In this document: positions 43,985-53,520 of the stretch, in pieces
Layout: every line of letters begins with the position of its first letter
Position numbering within the stretch: position 1 is the stretch's first letter
Assembly: GCA_977006965.1 (NCBI GenBank)
Contig: OZ345367.1
Span: 2,232,001 to 2,296,000, forward strand
Source: Phymatolithon calcareum
Lineage: Eukaryota; Rhodophyta; Florideophyceae; Hapalidiales
Reading direction: 5' to 3'
DNA length: 64,000 nucleotides
The notes under the pieces: generated by a model
Databases searched by the model: none
The model's input: only the letters and a program-made list of their open reading frames with translations
What the model was told of the DNA's origin: nothing
Program-made: the position numbers and the translations under genes

Positions 43985-44324
43985 TCATAAGCAAGCCGAG
44001 ACCGAATTAATTGGAATTAAAACTAAACATTGAGTCTATCCATTCGCATTTGATTCATCTCTTCTCTCGAACATTTCATCAGCCGGAAAGTCCAATCCGC
44101 GTGTCCTTCAAACGGCTCACCGATACTTGTCCATGCCTCTGTACCACTTTCACTACTACCAATGGTGCCGTATGCGGTTTAGTGATCTTCGGACTTGGAA
44201 AAGTGTTCGAGGTGAGCGGCGCTCTGCATGCGACTAACAGTAAGCTTTTTTGAATGATATTAGTCAGCTGTTGTGGATCAGTGCGGAAAGAAGGATGAAA
44301 AAACGACTACGAGTACGCAGATGA

Positions 44325-44515
44325 TCTAGAAGCTCAATCCAGTTCGATTTCTCTATAGCTTACATCAAAGCGAAATCGAACAGAGTGGCGGATGAAATTT
44401 CTATAGCGCCTGAAGACCCTCCCAAGAAATCCGAGTACGCTAACGACTTACTCAAGTCCCTGATAGAGAAGACATTCCAGACCAGCTCTATCTCAACCAC
44501 TGTACCTGGCCCGAC
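44325..44515 (+). pseudogene. Gypsy RNase H C-terminal fragment, second copy
   Basis: A plus frame reads FDFSIAYIKAKSNRVAD, then APEDPPKKSEYANDLLKSL and IEKTF. It matches the C-terminal end of the gypsy RNase H at 31.9 kb (FDFSISYIKGKSNRDAD and DPPKKPEYANNLLKSLLEKT) nearly residue for residue. It is an isolated fragment of the same family in the opposite orientation. Confidence 0.85.
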
Positions 44516-44862
44516 ATGGTGTAACGTAGGTAGAGGTGTTGTTGGTACTGTCTGAGGTTTCTTGAAGACACCGGAGTTTTATTGTGGTTATATAGAAATT
44601 GGACTGTCCAAAACGGATTGTCCTTGAGGCATGACGCTGAATAATGCAATAATTGCTTGCAGTTTAAGCGCTAATGGGGGATACTGACATAGTGAAATGT
44701 GCTTCTTCATACGATCGCCAATAAGGAGGCACATTCACGCTCTGTTCCGGTTCGCTTTCATCTCACAAGCGCATTTGACATTATCTCTTCTCTATCGTTA
44801 CTCCGTTTAATACGTACATTGATTGTTATCAGACTGTTGTTCGCTGCTGTTCATGCAGAGTG

Positions 44863-45057
44863 TCAGTAGGACTTGACGCAGCGAAGGTTCTGTATAATCA
44901 AATTGGGAACGCTCTTTAAGGTCCCAGAGAGGAGATCTATTGCTTTGGAAAGGGATACAATTGTCGTCGGAAGGAGTGAAGGAATGACAGCGACCGTTAC
45001 CTGGGAAACGAGTTCGTATCTTCTCACGGTGCGATCATGACTGCCGTTGACAACCAT
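44863..45057 (-). pseudogene. WD40-repeat fragment
   Basis: The frame starts MVVNGSHDRTVRRYEL, which is the GSHDRTVRVWD signature of a WD repeat with the last WD replaced by YE. The rest has no recognisable blade. Confidence 0.45.
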
Positions 45058-45059
45058 GT

Positions 45060-46140
45060 CGAGATCGATCAGGCTGGATAAATCTCTTCAACAGTCCCGC
45101 TGGGACGAAGACAGAACTAGGTCTTTATGGCGTTCCTGAACACTCACTTTGACCAATGCAATGGTTCTAACGGGAACCTAATTGAATGAGTAAGCATGTT
45201 TATTCAGATTCTCGGCTCCCGCGTGTGACAGTGGGCAAAAACTGCACTTAAGAACCTCTCTCTAGAATTAGGAACGAGACCATTCGTCATTGCGAAGAAA
45301 ATAAACAAGGATTCCAAAAATGGGTTACGATCTTGGTCTAGTCGAACGGCGTGCACACGCGGGTGTTTTGAATTTTTTCTGGTCTACTTGAGTGTCGTCG
45401 ACAACATTAAGAATTATGGCGTCTACCGCAAGCACTTCTGCAACAATGGCAACTTCGCACCCGTCATGCGAAAGTGCAAACCAATATATACTCCTAATTA
45501 TGTTCAGATGGCACTTTTACAGCTTCCCCAAGCGTCTGCAGAGGCCATGACCACGTTAACATCATTGTAACGTTTATCGTAGCAATTATCATACAGACAT
45601 TTCCTCTGGTGTCGGCTCATCCACGGATTCATTAATGACGTCAAAATCTTCGCTGGTCAGGTTCACAAGCGGACCGGGAACGAGATCATTGCTGCAGATG
45701 CAAGTTTTCACCGGACGAGTTTCGTGACCGTTGAGGCCAAATCGTCTTTGCGGTTGTGGCTCACCAAAGCATGGGCACGGTCTTGAGAATTTGTTCCGGT
45801 TCGTCTTGAAACATTTAAGACATTTCCGGAGTAGAAGAAGGTAGATAGATTTTTATTTTAAAGTTACCAACACAAGCGCAAACATTCAACTCATAAGTAC
45901 CCTAGTCATTGAGCGCGGGCAGCGGACGGAAATGGTTTAACACGGAGCCATGGTGATGGACGGTGCATTGTTGGACAACATTATTGACGCACGCGAGGAA
46001 CATAGCTTTCGTTCGGCCTTATTACCGTCGGTAGTGGGACTTCCCTGTAGTCGAGCACTCAACAGTTTTGCGAAATGCACGACGATGCACGAGTAAGAAT
46101 GAGCTCAAAATCAGTCATATGAATTCGTGCCTCACATTTG
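45060..46140. other. No gene recognised
   Basis: Only short frames without motifs (for example 45388-45570) are seen between the WD-like fragment and the pogo-like transposon. Confidence 0.35.
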
Positions 46141-46159
46141 TCTACAGTAATGACCACAA

Positions 46160-46300
46160 TTAGTGCGGACCGCACTAATTAGGAACATAAAAATCCAAGC
46201 TGCAACCAACAATTAGTGCGGACCGCACTAATCAGGAACCTGGTACACTATTTAGGAACCCGCACTACTAGTTGTGACCAACAATTAGTGCACCAGGTTT
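46160..46300. repeat. Subterminal palindromic repeats, left end
   Basis: TTAGTGCGGACCGCACTAA occurs near 46161 and again near 46212. Looser copies (TTAGTGC, CCGCACTA) follow. The right end carries TTAGTGTGGCCCACACTAA near 49125. They could be transposase-binding sites. Confidence 0.75.
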
Positions 46301-46383
46301 ATAGAAACACTATTCTCGCCAGCAAGACGAGAGATAAGAAAGGAAACTACTTATTGCTATTAAAAGACGACCGAGTGAATAAA

Positions 46384-48417
46384 CTATACATCTTCCTGTA
46401 TGTTCGCGGACTTCTCTCCAAGATCTGGTACTGGCTCCCCTTCGAAATGCACTTTATGCTCACGGACAATCTCTTGCAACTCTCTTTTCAACTGCGACAC
46501 TTTCCACACCCCGTTTTCCATACCGAGACCGCATTGGAGCATTGCTTTTCTGGCCATGGTCATTCCGTTCGTGTCTTTGATATTGTTAACTTCTCGAATA
46601 ACATCAGCAGCCAGCCGCAAGAAATAACCCTTCCAGGGATTTCTCAAGGCTCCTGAGTTCCTTCCATCCCGCCGGCCCGAGTCCTTGAAACCATTACCGC
46701 TCATGATCTGATTCAATTTTCGCTTCTCCCACTTCTCTCTCCAAACAGACTTGATTTTTGCTATTACAAAAGAATCAGCAGGCTGAATCTTATCGGTCGC
46801 ATTCGGTACGAGCTTCCTAACGGCAGCATTAATTCGTCGCAGAACCGCCGTGGAAGCGTCAGTCTCTGCATGTCCTGAGGCATTGTCACACCATATGTGC
46901 CTCGTCCTCCCTGATTGTCCTGAACAACGTTGAGCGCGGCGCTCTTGAAGCCATTCGACCCAAAGACGTTGATTGATGAATCCACTTTTGCTTGTGCGAT
47001 AAGAAACGCCGGGTACATTATCTGGAACACCGCGTATGGGATAGCTGGAGTTATCGTTCTGAAAAATCATAAAAGGGACTTCAATTCGTCCGTCAGGACC
47101 TCCAGTAATGCGAACAACCATAGTCATGCCTTGTCCGCCCGATACAACGTCACTGTACTTCACTTTTTTGTCTCCTCGAAACGCCAGAGTCTTTCCATTA
47201 TCCATATTGACGATAAAGTGTGTTTCGTCAACGTTTTCAAACATACACTCGTCGATAGTCCCTGACATGAGCTCACGTGACACGGCGCCGAGGTGGTACG
47301 CGATCTTCTTGTCGATGTGTAGCTGTCGTACTGCACTGATCATTAGCTTACCACTTTGAGATCGCATAACGATGTTGTTCTTTTCCATGAACCTTTGCAC
47401 CCATCGGAAAGTTAATTTCGCAATGATAGGCCTCCCTTTTTCTTCAGATGCGATATTGAAGTGAGGGTGTTCCGAGCTCTTTATGATATGAACAGCGATC
47501 TCCTGGATCAGAGACCGCGAAAACTTGACGCCGGCTTTTCTCAAACGGTGAAACTCAGACAGAATCTGACCATAAAGCCATAAAACCCAAGGTGATGTGC
47601 GAGGACCTCTTCCAGATTGCGATTTTAGGGGAACTCGTCGATTTGTGGACGATGCAGAGCGCGGATTGCTCTGCGTGACGGTGATAGACAGAGGACCATA
47701 AAGTTGAGAGCTTAAAATTGTCGCGCGCTGTTTCCACCACCGACTGCACTTAGAACTGTCATTCTTCGGTTTTCCATTAAAGATATCCGGAAAGTGTTCG
47801 ATTGTTCGTGCGATGTGAAGAGTCGGTGTTTCGTTCGCAATCATCCACTTTACTACCTTTCTGCGCTCTTCCTTAGTGGACACCTTCTGCAATGCCCGCT
47901 TCCTTCCCTGCCGTAACGAGGGATCTGTCGTGGTATTTAGGTCACGAACAACAGCCGGAGGAGCGCTTAGCGGGAGGGCCGGGACGGGTGGTGTGAGGTC
48001 GTGGCCAGGAATGGGCGTGCATAGACGGGTGTGTTCGTGATTGCATGAATCGTCGTTCTTCTCTCCGTCTGGATCTACATGAAGGGGGACATGAGAATTG
48101 GAGAGCACAACCGCTGGAATAGGAAGAAGTGTGTCCTCCAAGTCGCCGTCAATGTCCGAGCTTACATAGATTTCGAGTAGAATTTTCCATTGCCTTGCGA
48201 TTGTATTGCCAGGATATTTGCACAAAAACTCAAATACAGCAGTGGAGGCTTCGGGAACTCTGTCCTTGTTTTCTGAGATAGTCGTTTCTGGATTGTTCTT
48301 GTCGAAGCCCATACGCCAAAGGCGGCTTTTCAGAGCAATGAGTTCGTTTTCTTCGTCTTCCAGCATACCGTGAAGGATGATATTGTAGAACAGTATACTT
48401 CTGGAGGTGATGTTCAA
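46384..48417 (-). CDS. Pogo-like transposase, 677 codons, open
   Basis: Two helix-turn-helix regions are seen: about 180-235 (TKEERRKVVKWMIANETPTL) and about 275-360 (LIQEIAVHIIKS, then FRWVQRFMEKNNIVMRSQSG, the CENP-B/Tc5-type HTH). The catalytic core has D397 (ENVDETHF), D511 (IWCDNASGH) and D548 (KIQPADSFVI), a DD36D spacing. The N-terminal 170 residues are acidic and of unknown role. The protein would bind the element ends and move it by cut and paste. It ends in TAG. A second ATG at codon 18 is also a possible start. No frameshift or internal stop is present. Confidence 0.92.
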   Translation of the reverse strand: MNITSRSILFYNIILHGMLEDEENELIALKSRLWRMGFDKNNPETTISENKDRVPEASTAVFEFLCKYPGNTIARQWKILLEIYVSSDIDGDLEDTLLPIPAVVLSNSHVPLHVDPDGEKNDDSCNHEHTRLCTPIPGHDLTPPVPALPLSAPPAVVRDLNTTTDPSLRQGRKRALQKVSTKEERRKVVKWMIANETPTLHIARTIEHFPDIFNGKPKNDSSKCSRWWKQRATILSSQLYGPLSITVTQSNPRSASSTNRRVPLKSQSGRGPRTSPWVLWLYGQILSEFHRLRKAGVKFSRSLIQEIAVHIIKSSEHPHFNIASEEKGRPIIAKLTFRWVQRFMEKNNIVMRSQSGKLMISAVRQLHIDKKIAYHLGAVSRELMSGTIDECMFENVDETHFIVNMDNGKTLAFRGDKKVKYSDVVSGGQGMTMVVRITGGPDGRIEVPFMIFQNDNSSYPIRGVPDNVPGVSYRTSKSGFINQRLWVEWLQERRAQRCSGQSGRTRHIWCDNASGHAETDASTAVLRRINAAVRKLVPNATDKIQPADSFVIAKIKSVWREKWEKRKLNQIMSGNGFKDSGRRDGRNSGALRNPWKGYFLRLAADVIREVNNIKDTNGMTMARKAMLQCGLGMENGVWKVSQLKRELQEIVREHKVHFEGEPVPDLGEKSANIQEDV

Positions 48418-49359
48418 TATCGAGATTCTGTTTTTCTGATGACCGGCGTATCGCTCTTTAAATGCCTTTTCAAATCGCTATTGTTCTTACAAAAGTGATT
48501 AATAGTACGCCATTGACGTAATGTATGCATCTCTTGCACAGAAAAGGACAAAAATGGAGTTATGTTTTAGCGAAGAGCGAAAGAATAAAGATTTTAACAA
48601 GACATGGTTTTAAACTGGAGTTATGTTTTCTGGAGACGTGACAAAAGCTGCTGTAGATGAAGTGCTGATAGAACTATGACAGCAGAGATAAACGTGCTTG
48701 TTTTAATTTCCGGGTAACTTATGCATCTCGAATGCAGCACTTTACAGAGGTTTATAAAGACAGTCTTACATAGTGTAAAAACGATTAAAATGTGTGCAGA
48801 GGGCTACTGTAGTGCCTTACATCTCCCGGGAATACAGTTGCTGCTCTGGTATCCAGCACCTTACTCAACACCCCATTTCCAGCACCACCTTGAAGAGTGT
48901 AAATGAAATTCCATGGAAGCAGACACCCAGCGATGCTCAGCACATAAAAGAGAGGCACGTGCCAATGGATCTGAGGAGACCTTCCAAGCTACTGTCAGGT
49001 GTACAGTAGGACGTGGAAGATTTCAACGTGAAAACAGCACATGAGATTGAAATAACCTTTCCGAAAAAAAATATTTTTGAGACCCTAATTAGTGCATCCA
49101 CGCAAACAAAAAGAGGAGACAACAATTAGTGTGGCCCACACTAATTAGGAACCTGACGTTCTAATGAGGAACCCGCACTATTTAGGAATCCGCACTAATT
49201 GTGGTCGTTACTGTAGTTCCTCGCTCCGAAAGTTTCCAGAAACTTCCATAGGTCCAATTATCATACTGATAATTGATCATACGTTCTATCCTAATCTTTG
49301 TTGATTCAATGCTAGACTCGAGAATTCAGGTTCTCCTCAACAAAGATATAGTGGCTCTT

Positions 49360-50480
49360 GTTTCTAGTTTATTAACCACCTCAATTGAGGGGCGATTTGA
49401 AAAGTTGAAAAAATCTATAAAACGAAGGCTCAACAGCTCGCTCACACCAGAATCGTAAAGCCAGGCTTGTCTTCTGTGCCAGGAGTAGGGAAACTACTAC
49501 CTGAAAATTACATCGTACTGAGCTAGGAACGAAAATGTGCTGTCTACTGTTAAGTATAAGACCTACTGTGCCGCAAGAAAAAGACTCCCATCTACGGATC
49601 AGTGCAGCCAAACATTCCAAGGAAAGGCGCTTAGTCGAGAAGAATGTTGTAGACTATAGGCATTTATTTCCAAGTCAATAAATGTCATTAGAATTGAAGA
49701 GAAATCGGTGGTCTCGTAAGCACGTCACTGCGCGTGAAATGGGTCTTATTTCAGCACCCAGTTAAGAAGATTAAGATTGCGACCGCCAAGATTGTTAGCC
49801 TCAATTCATAAAATCCTGTTGGTAGTAATTCACCCCGGTCGGCACCCTGGGCCGAGCCCACACTGGAAAGCGTAGCATAGCCAAGTCCTGCTTACAGTAC
49901 TTGTCTTCGCCAACCTTCAACAGAAAACGCCAATTTTCCTGATCTATTCGTAACGAAAAGCTAACCAGTAGACCACCCAGGCTGCAACGCAGTCCTCAGA
50001 AGCACTTGCAGCCCTTGTGGGGGCTCTATTCACTACGCCCTCTAAGATTTTTGGGATGTTTTCAAACAGCCCCTCATTGTGCAGGAAGTTGAGTACTTCG
50101 ACCCGCTTCTCATTGCATATTTCCTCCGCCGTTTTGGTGACAACTCTACCAATAGTCTAGAGCCTTGATACATTCTGTCCACTACATCGTAGCAGTAGAT
50201 GCTCCACGGTCTCCTTGGTTCCCACAGAATGCCATGACGACTACTTATGCCGCGCAAATCAACTGCAAAGTTTGCAAAGTGAGTAAAACGACTGCCATAT
50301 GTTCATCATGTAGCAAGCTTTATGGTGGCGAAACATGCATCTGTCGCATTCATTTGGTTGAGACTGTTTCACGAAGCGCCTTTTGCTACCCATAAGCTTA
50401 ACGCTGTCGTAGAGCCTGATATTGGAGAGCTTTCGTTTGTAAAAATTATATGAATCTCATACCCTCAATTGAGGGAAAAT
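49360..50480 (+). mobile_element. PiggyBac-like relic, copy 1
   Basis: The block begins with the palindrome CCTCAATTGAGG at 49380 and ends with CCCTCAATTGAGGG near 50463. In its last part a plus frame reads CKVCKVSKTTAICSSC, then CICRIH, similar to the C-terminal zinc ribbon of piggyBac transposases. Sequence order matches copy 2, so the two are diverged copies of one element. The transposase is broken throughout. Confidence 0.6.
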
Positions 50481-50514
50481 GTCAGTAAACTAGACACTTG
50501 TGTCTATGTGCCGA

Positions 50515-52095
50515 ACCCCCTCAATTGAGGGGCGATTTAAAAGCTGATAAAAGCTTGCAAAAAGAATGCGGAACAGTCTCTTCGCGCCATATTCGTAAAG
50601 GCGGGGCTGTGTTCTGTGTGAGGAGTATCACAAGTAATAGTATATTATCGCTTCGTTCTTCGCTAAGAACAAAAATGCGATATCCAAACAGAAGAACAGG
50701 ACCTGCGATGCCCCATGAAAAAGACCAGCGCCGACTTTTCGGTGCTCCGGTACACACCAAAGCAACTTCGGTTATCAGTCTGGCCGAGAGCTGCCGACTA
50801 TATGGGGCATTTTTCAAGTCAAACAAGGTGAGTGGGACGGTACAATAGGTATTCGTGGAGAAAATCAATTGTCGGACAAGCACTTCACTACGTATAAAAT
50901 GGGTTCTAGTTACGAAACCGATGGAGAAGATTAAGATCAAGACAGTCAAGATTTTCAGCGTACGGGCAGGAAAGGCTGACGAAGGTGGTTCTTCCAGTCG
51001 CCTAATTGTGTCAAGTCCCAGTCGGCAAAACTCACTACCGCCGAGACCGGCTTACAGTACTCGTGGTCGCCAATCTTCATCGCCAAACGCCAACTTCCCG
51101 GCTCCCGACGCAACCAAACTCTCCAGAAGGCTACAAAAACCTCCGAAGAACGCATACAAGCTCTGCCCGATCACTTGCAGGCTCTCTCGCCTATGCTCTG
51201 CAAGGTTCCTGGGACCAAGCATCACAAGAGGAACTTGATGTCGTAACTCCAGACCTTGAGCCAAATACTGTTGCTCATGGCGTGGCATGGTTCGAACGCC
51301 AAGTTCTATGTCCCATTGGGGGTAGGGTTCCCCGTCAATGATGGCGGCCATGTGGGTTGACCGAGATCGCGTTATTTCATATCGACCACATCTACAACTA
51401 TGGAAGGGATGCCGTACAATCGTTTCTGCTGGCGTCAGCTTGAAGACGAACCCTGACGTGTTGAGCTCTCAGTCCCCCAGCCCGAAGTTTTTGAAACATA
51501 CTGTACCGCTTGTTCTCAAATTGACAAGCACAATAGATGCCGCCAAGAGAGCTTGGATATGGAGAAGAAAATTCGAACCCAGGACTGGTCGTTTTGAGTT
51601 AACGCATCTCTTCCTGCAACTTGCGTGGTTGATAGTTGGCTTCTATTTTCCGGTGCTCATCCAAAATCTGTGCATCACGTGACGCAGCGACGATACTACG
51701 AAGCGCTGGCCGAGCAGCTCATCGATAACATATTTGACTTGCGCTATACTTGCAGGCGTTCAGTCACTCCACAGCGTACATTTCCGTCCGGGAGCGGGGG
51801 TTGGGACGCACTTAACGCTAACGAAGAAGAAAAGGAAGACTGCAGATGGACTGATGACTACTTTTGCGGTGCAAAACAACTGCAAAGTTTGCAAGGTGAA
51901 GAAAACGACACTCTTGTGTTCATCATGTAACCGGCTTGATGGGGCCGCAATCTTTATTTGTGGCACTTCAACAGGTAGAAATTGTTTTGCTAAGCATGTA
52001 GAGGACATCCTTGAGCTTGACGCTTTTGACTTGTCTGATATTGAGTAAGTTTCGATTTCAAAAATTAAATAATTCTCGTTCCCTCAATTGAGGGG
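50515..52095 (+). mobile_element. PiggyBac-like relic, copy 2
   Basis: CCCCTCAATTGAGGGG marks the left end (50517) and CCCTCAATTGAGGGG the right end (52080). Inside, plus-strand scraps in several frames resemble piggyBac: VDRDRVISYRPHLQLW near 51355, YYEALAEQLIDNIFDLRY near 51690, and the zinc ribbon CKVCKVKKTTLLCSSC with FICGTSTGRNCFAKHVED near 51880-52005. The frame ends in TAA near 52046. No TTAA duplication is clear. Confidence 0.65.
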
Positions 52096-52377
52096 TACTT
52101 TTTGAACGAACCCGTACTCCCAAGACCATTCGGACCATATAGCGTTTTCTTGGATCTCTTATCGAAATCTTCTTGTGCTGCCGCAACATTAGTATTCTCA
52201 GGATCATCAGCAGGCCTCATTTCTCTCCTCTCAACGATGTCTAAGAAATTCTTTGTCATCTCGAGAAGCTCTTTTCGATCTACATTGTAGTCAATGCCTG
52301 GGCTCTTCGAATCGCCTTGCTTCTCCTCTAGTAAAATGGAACAATACAGAAACTAAGGCGACCGAAAAAATTCATGT

Positions 52378-52790
52378 ATGCAAAGTGCTTTCTACCCGCT
52401 GATGGGGCTCGCAAGCCAGTGCATTATTGCTGAATTATCGTCTAGGAAAGCACTCCTTCCCTGCCGCTCGAAATGTATTTCACTCAGAAAAAGCTTTAGG
52501 TCAATTACGTTATTCTACCGTCTTTTCAAACGCGTGGACCAGACGGAAATAAACCAGAGCGAGCTCTAAAGTTTGTGCCCGTATGGCGTCAAGGAGACAG
52601 TGGAGCACCTCATCCTACACTGTTCTGGGAGGTCTGCCTCTCAACGAAAATTCGTCGGAAGAGTGCGAGACAAAACGGTAGAAAATCTGTGCAGGGAGAG
52701 ACCCATAGAGATACTCCAATATTTGAACAATGAGAACTTACTCTAGGGTTAGTTCTGGCGTTAACTAACGCATTCTGCATTAAAGAAATA
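52378..52790 (+). pseudogene. LINE 3' end, copy 1
   Basis: A plus frame, after one in-frame TAA at about 52567, reads CPYGVKETVEHLILHCSGRS and later ENLCRERPIEILQYLNNENL before TAG. This is the Zn-knuckle-like end of a non-LTR retrotransposon ORF2. The 3' tail with TTAACTAACG and repeated AAAGAAATAAAGAA resembles that of copy 2 at 61 kb. It is 5'-truncated, as is usual for LINEs. Confidence 0.8.
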
Positions 52791-52799
52791 AAGAACTCT

Positions 52800-53310
52800 A
52801 AAGTTTCCCCCTTACCTATGACGGTTTCAGCTCATGCTGGCAGGCCACTGCGGTAGAAGTATATATTCCAGTGGAGCTCGAAAGCGTCTTTAGCCTATTG
52901 ACAACCGGCTGCTAATACACTAGAGCCATATTCTGGTGCATACTACAACCACTCAGTATGCCGAAAGGCACACTGTGCTCTACTTCCAGGGGCGAAGATA
53001 TAGCCGTGGAAAGGTATTCACGAATGGGACTGGGATCCATCGAAGCACTTCCTTTCCAGTCCGCATTTCGTTCAGGAATAGTTTCGGCAAGAAATTTGTT
53101 AACACCGACCTGAACATGTTTTGTTTGTTTGTTTATTGCAGGTTATTTGAATTACACAAAGTGACATTATTCAACATCTAGGGGTCCTCTAAATGCTCCT
53201 GATATGGATCCATTCCTGGTACTCGCGTATCTGCTTCGCGCTAGTACTGCTGCACACACTCCACGGCGGAATGCGTGTGCCCTTTGCGGACGTTAATTCA
53301 ATTCTTGCTT
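52800..53310. other. No gene recognised
   Basis: Only short frames are present between the LINE tail and the tRNA-like sequence. Confidence 0.35.
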
Positions 53311-53311
53311 G

Positions 53312-53411
53312 TGACAGGACTCGAACCGGCGACCTCAACATTCGTGCCTGTATCATACCGAAATATGCGCACAGGTGCGCGGAGGCATTTTTACCACTAT
53401 ACCACAGGTGG
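53312..53411 (-). ncRNA. tRNA-like sequence with A and B boxes (pseudo-tRNA or SINE head)
   Basis: On the minus strand an exact A-box match TGGTATAGTGG (53394-53404) and an exact B box GGTTCGAGTCC (53317-53327) are 77 bp apart start to start, about 33 bp more than in an intronless tRNA. The T stem pairs at four of five positions but the acceptor stem pairs poorly. So a functional tRNA is unlikely. A decayed tRNA with an intron or a tRNA-derived SINE fits better. Confidence 0.5.
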
Positions 53412-53520
53412 ATGAACATGTTTTATTCCTGAACCTAAAGAGATAGACTCATGCTTTGGAAAATATACGTCTAGCGGGAGCACGTTTTGTTCACTCGCGT
53501 ATTTCCATGGCACCTGATTT

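Larger units (their letters stand above)
46145..49213 (-). mobile_element. Apparently intact pogo-like DNA transposon, 3069 bp
   Basis: Terminal inverted repeats beginning CAGTAATGACCACAATTAGT (left) and its counterpart CAGTAACGACCACAATTAGT (right) are flanked by TA on both sides (46143-46144 and 49214-49215), the expected Tc1/mariner target duplication. A single 677-codon transposase ORF on the minus strand fills the centre. Short palindromic blocks (TTAGTGCGGACCGCACTAA and relatives) sit near both ends. TIRs, TSD and ORF are all complete, so the copy may be autonomous. Confidence 0.9.
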
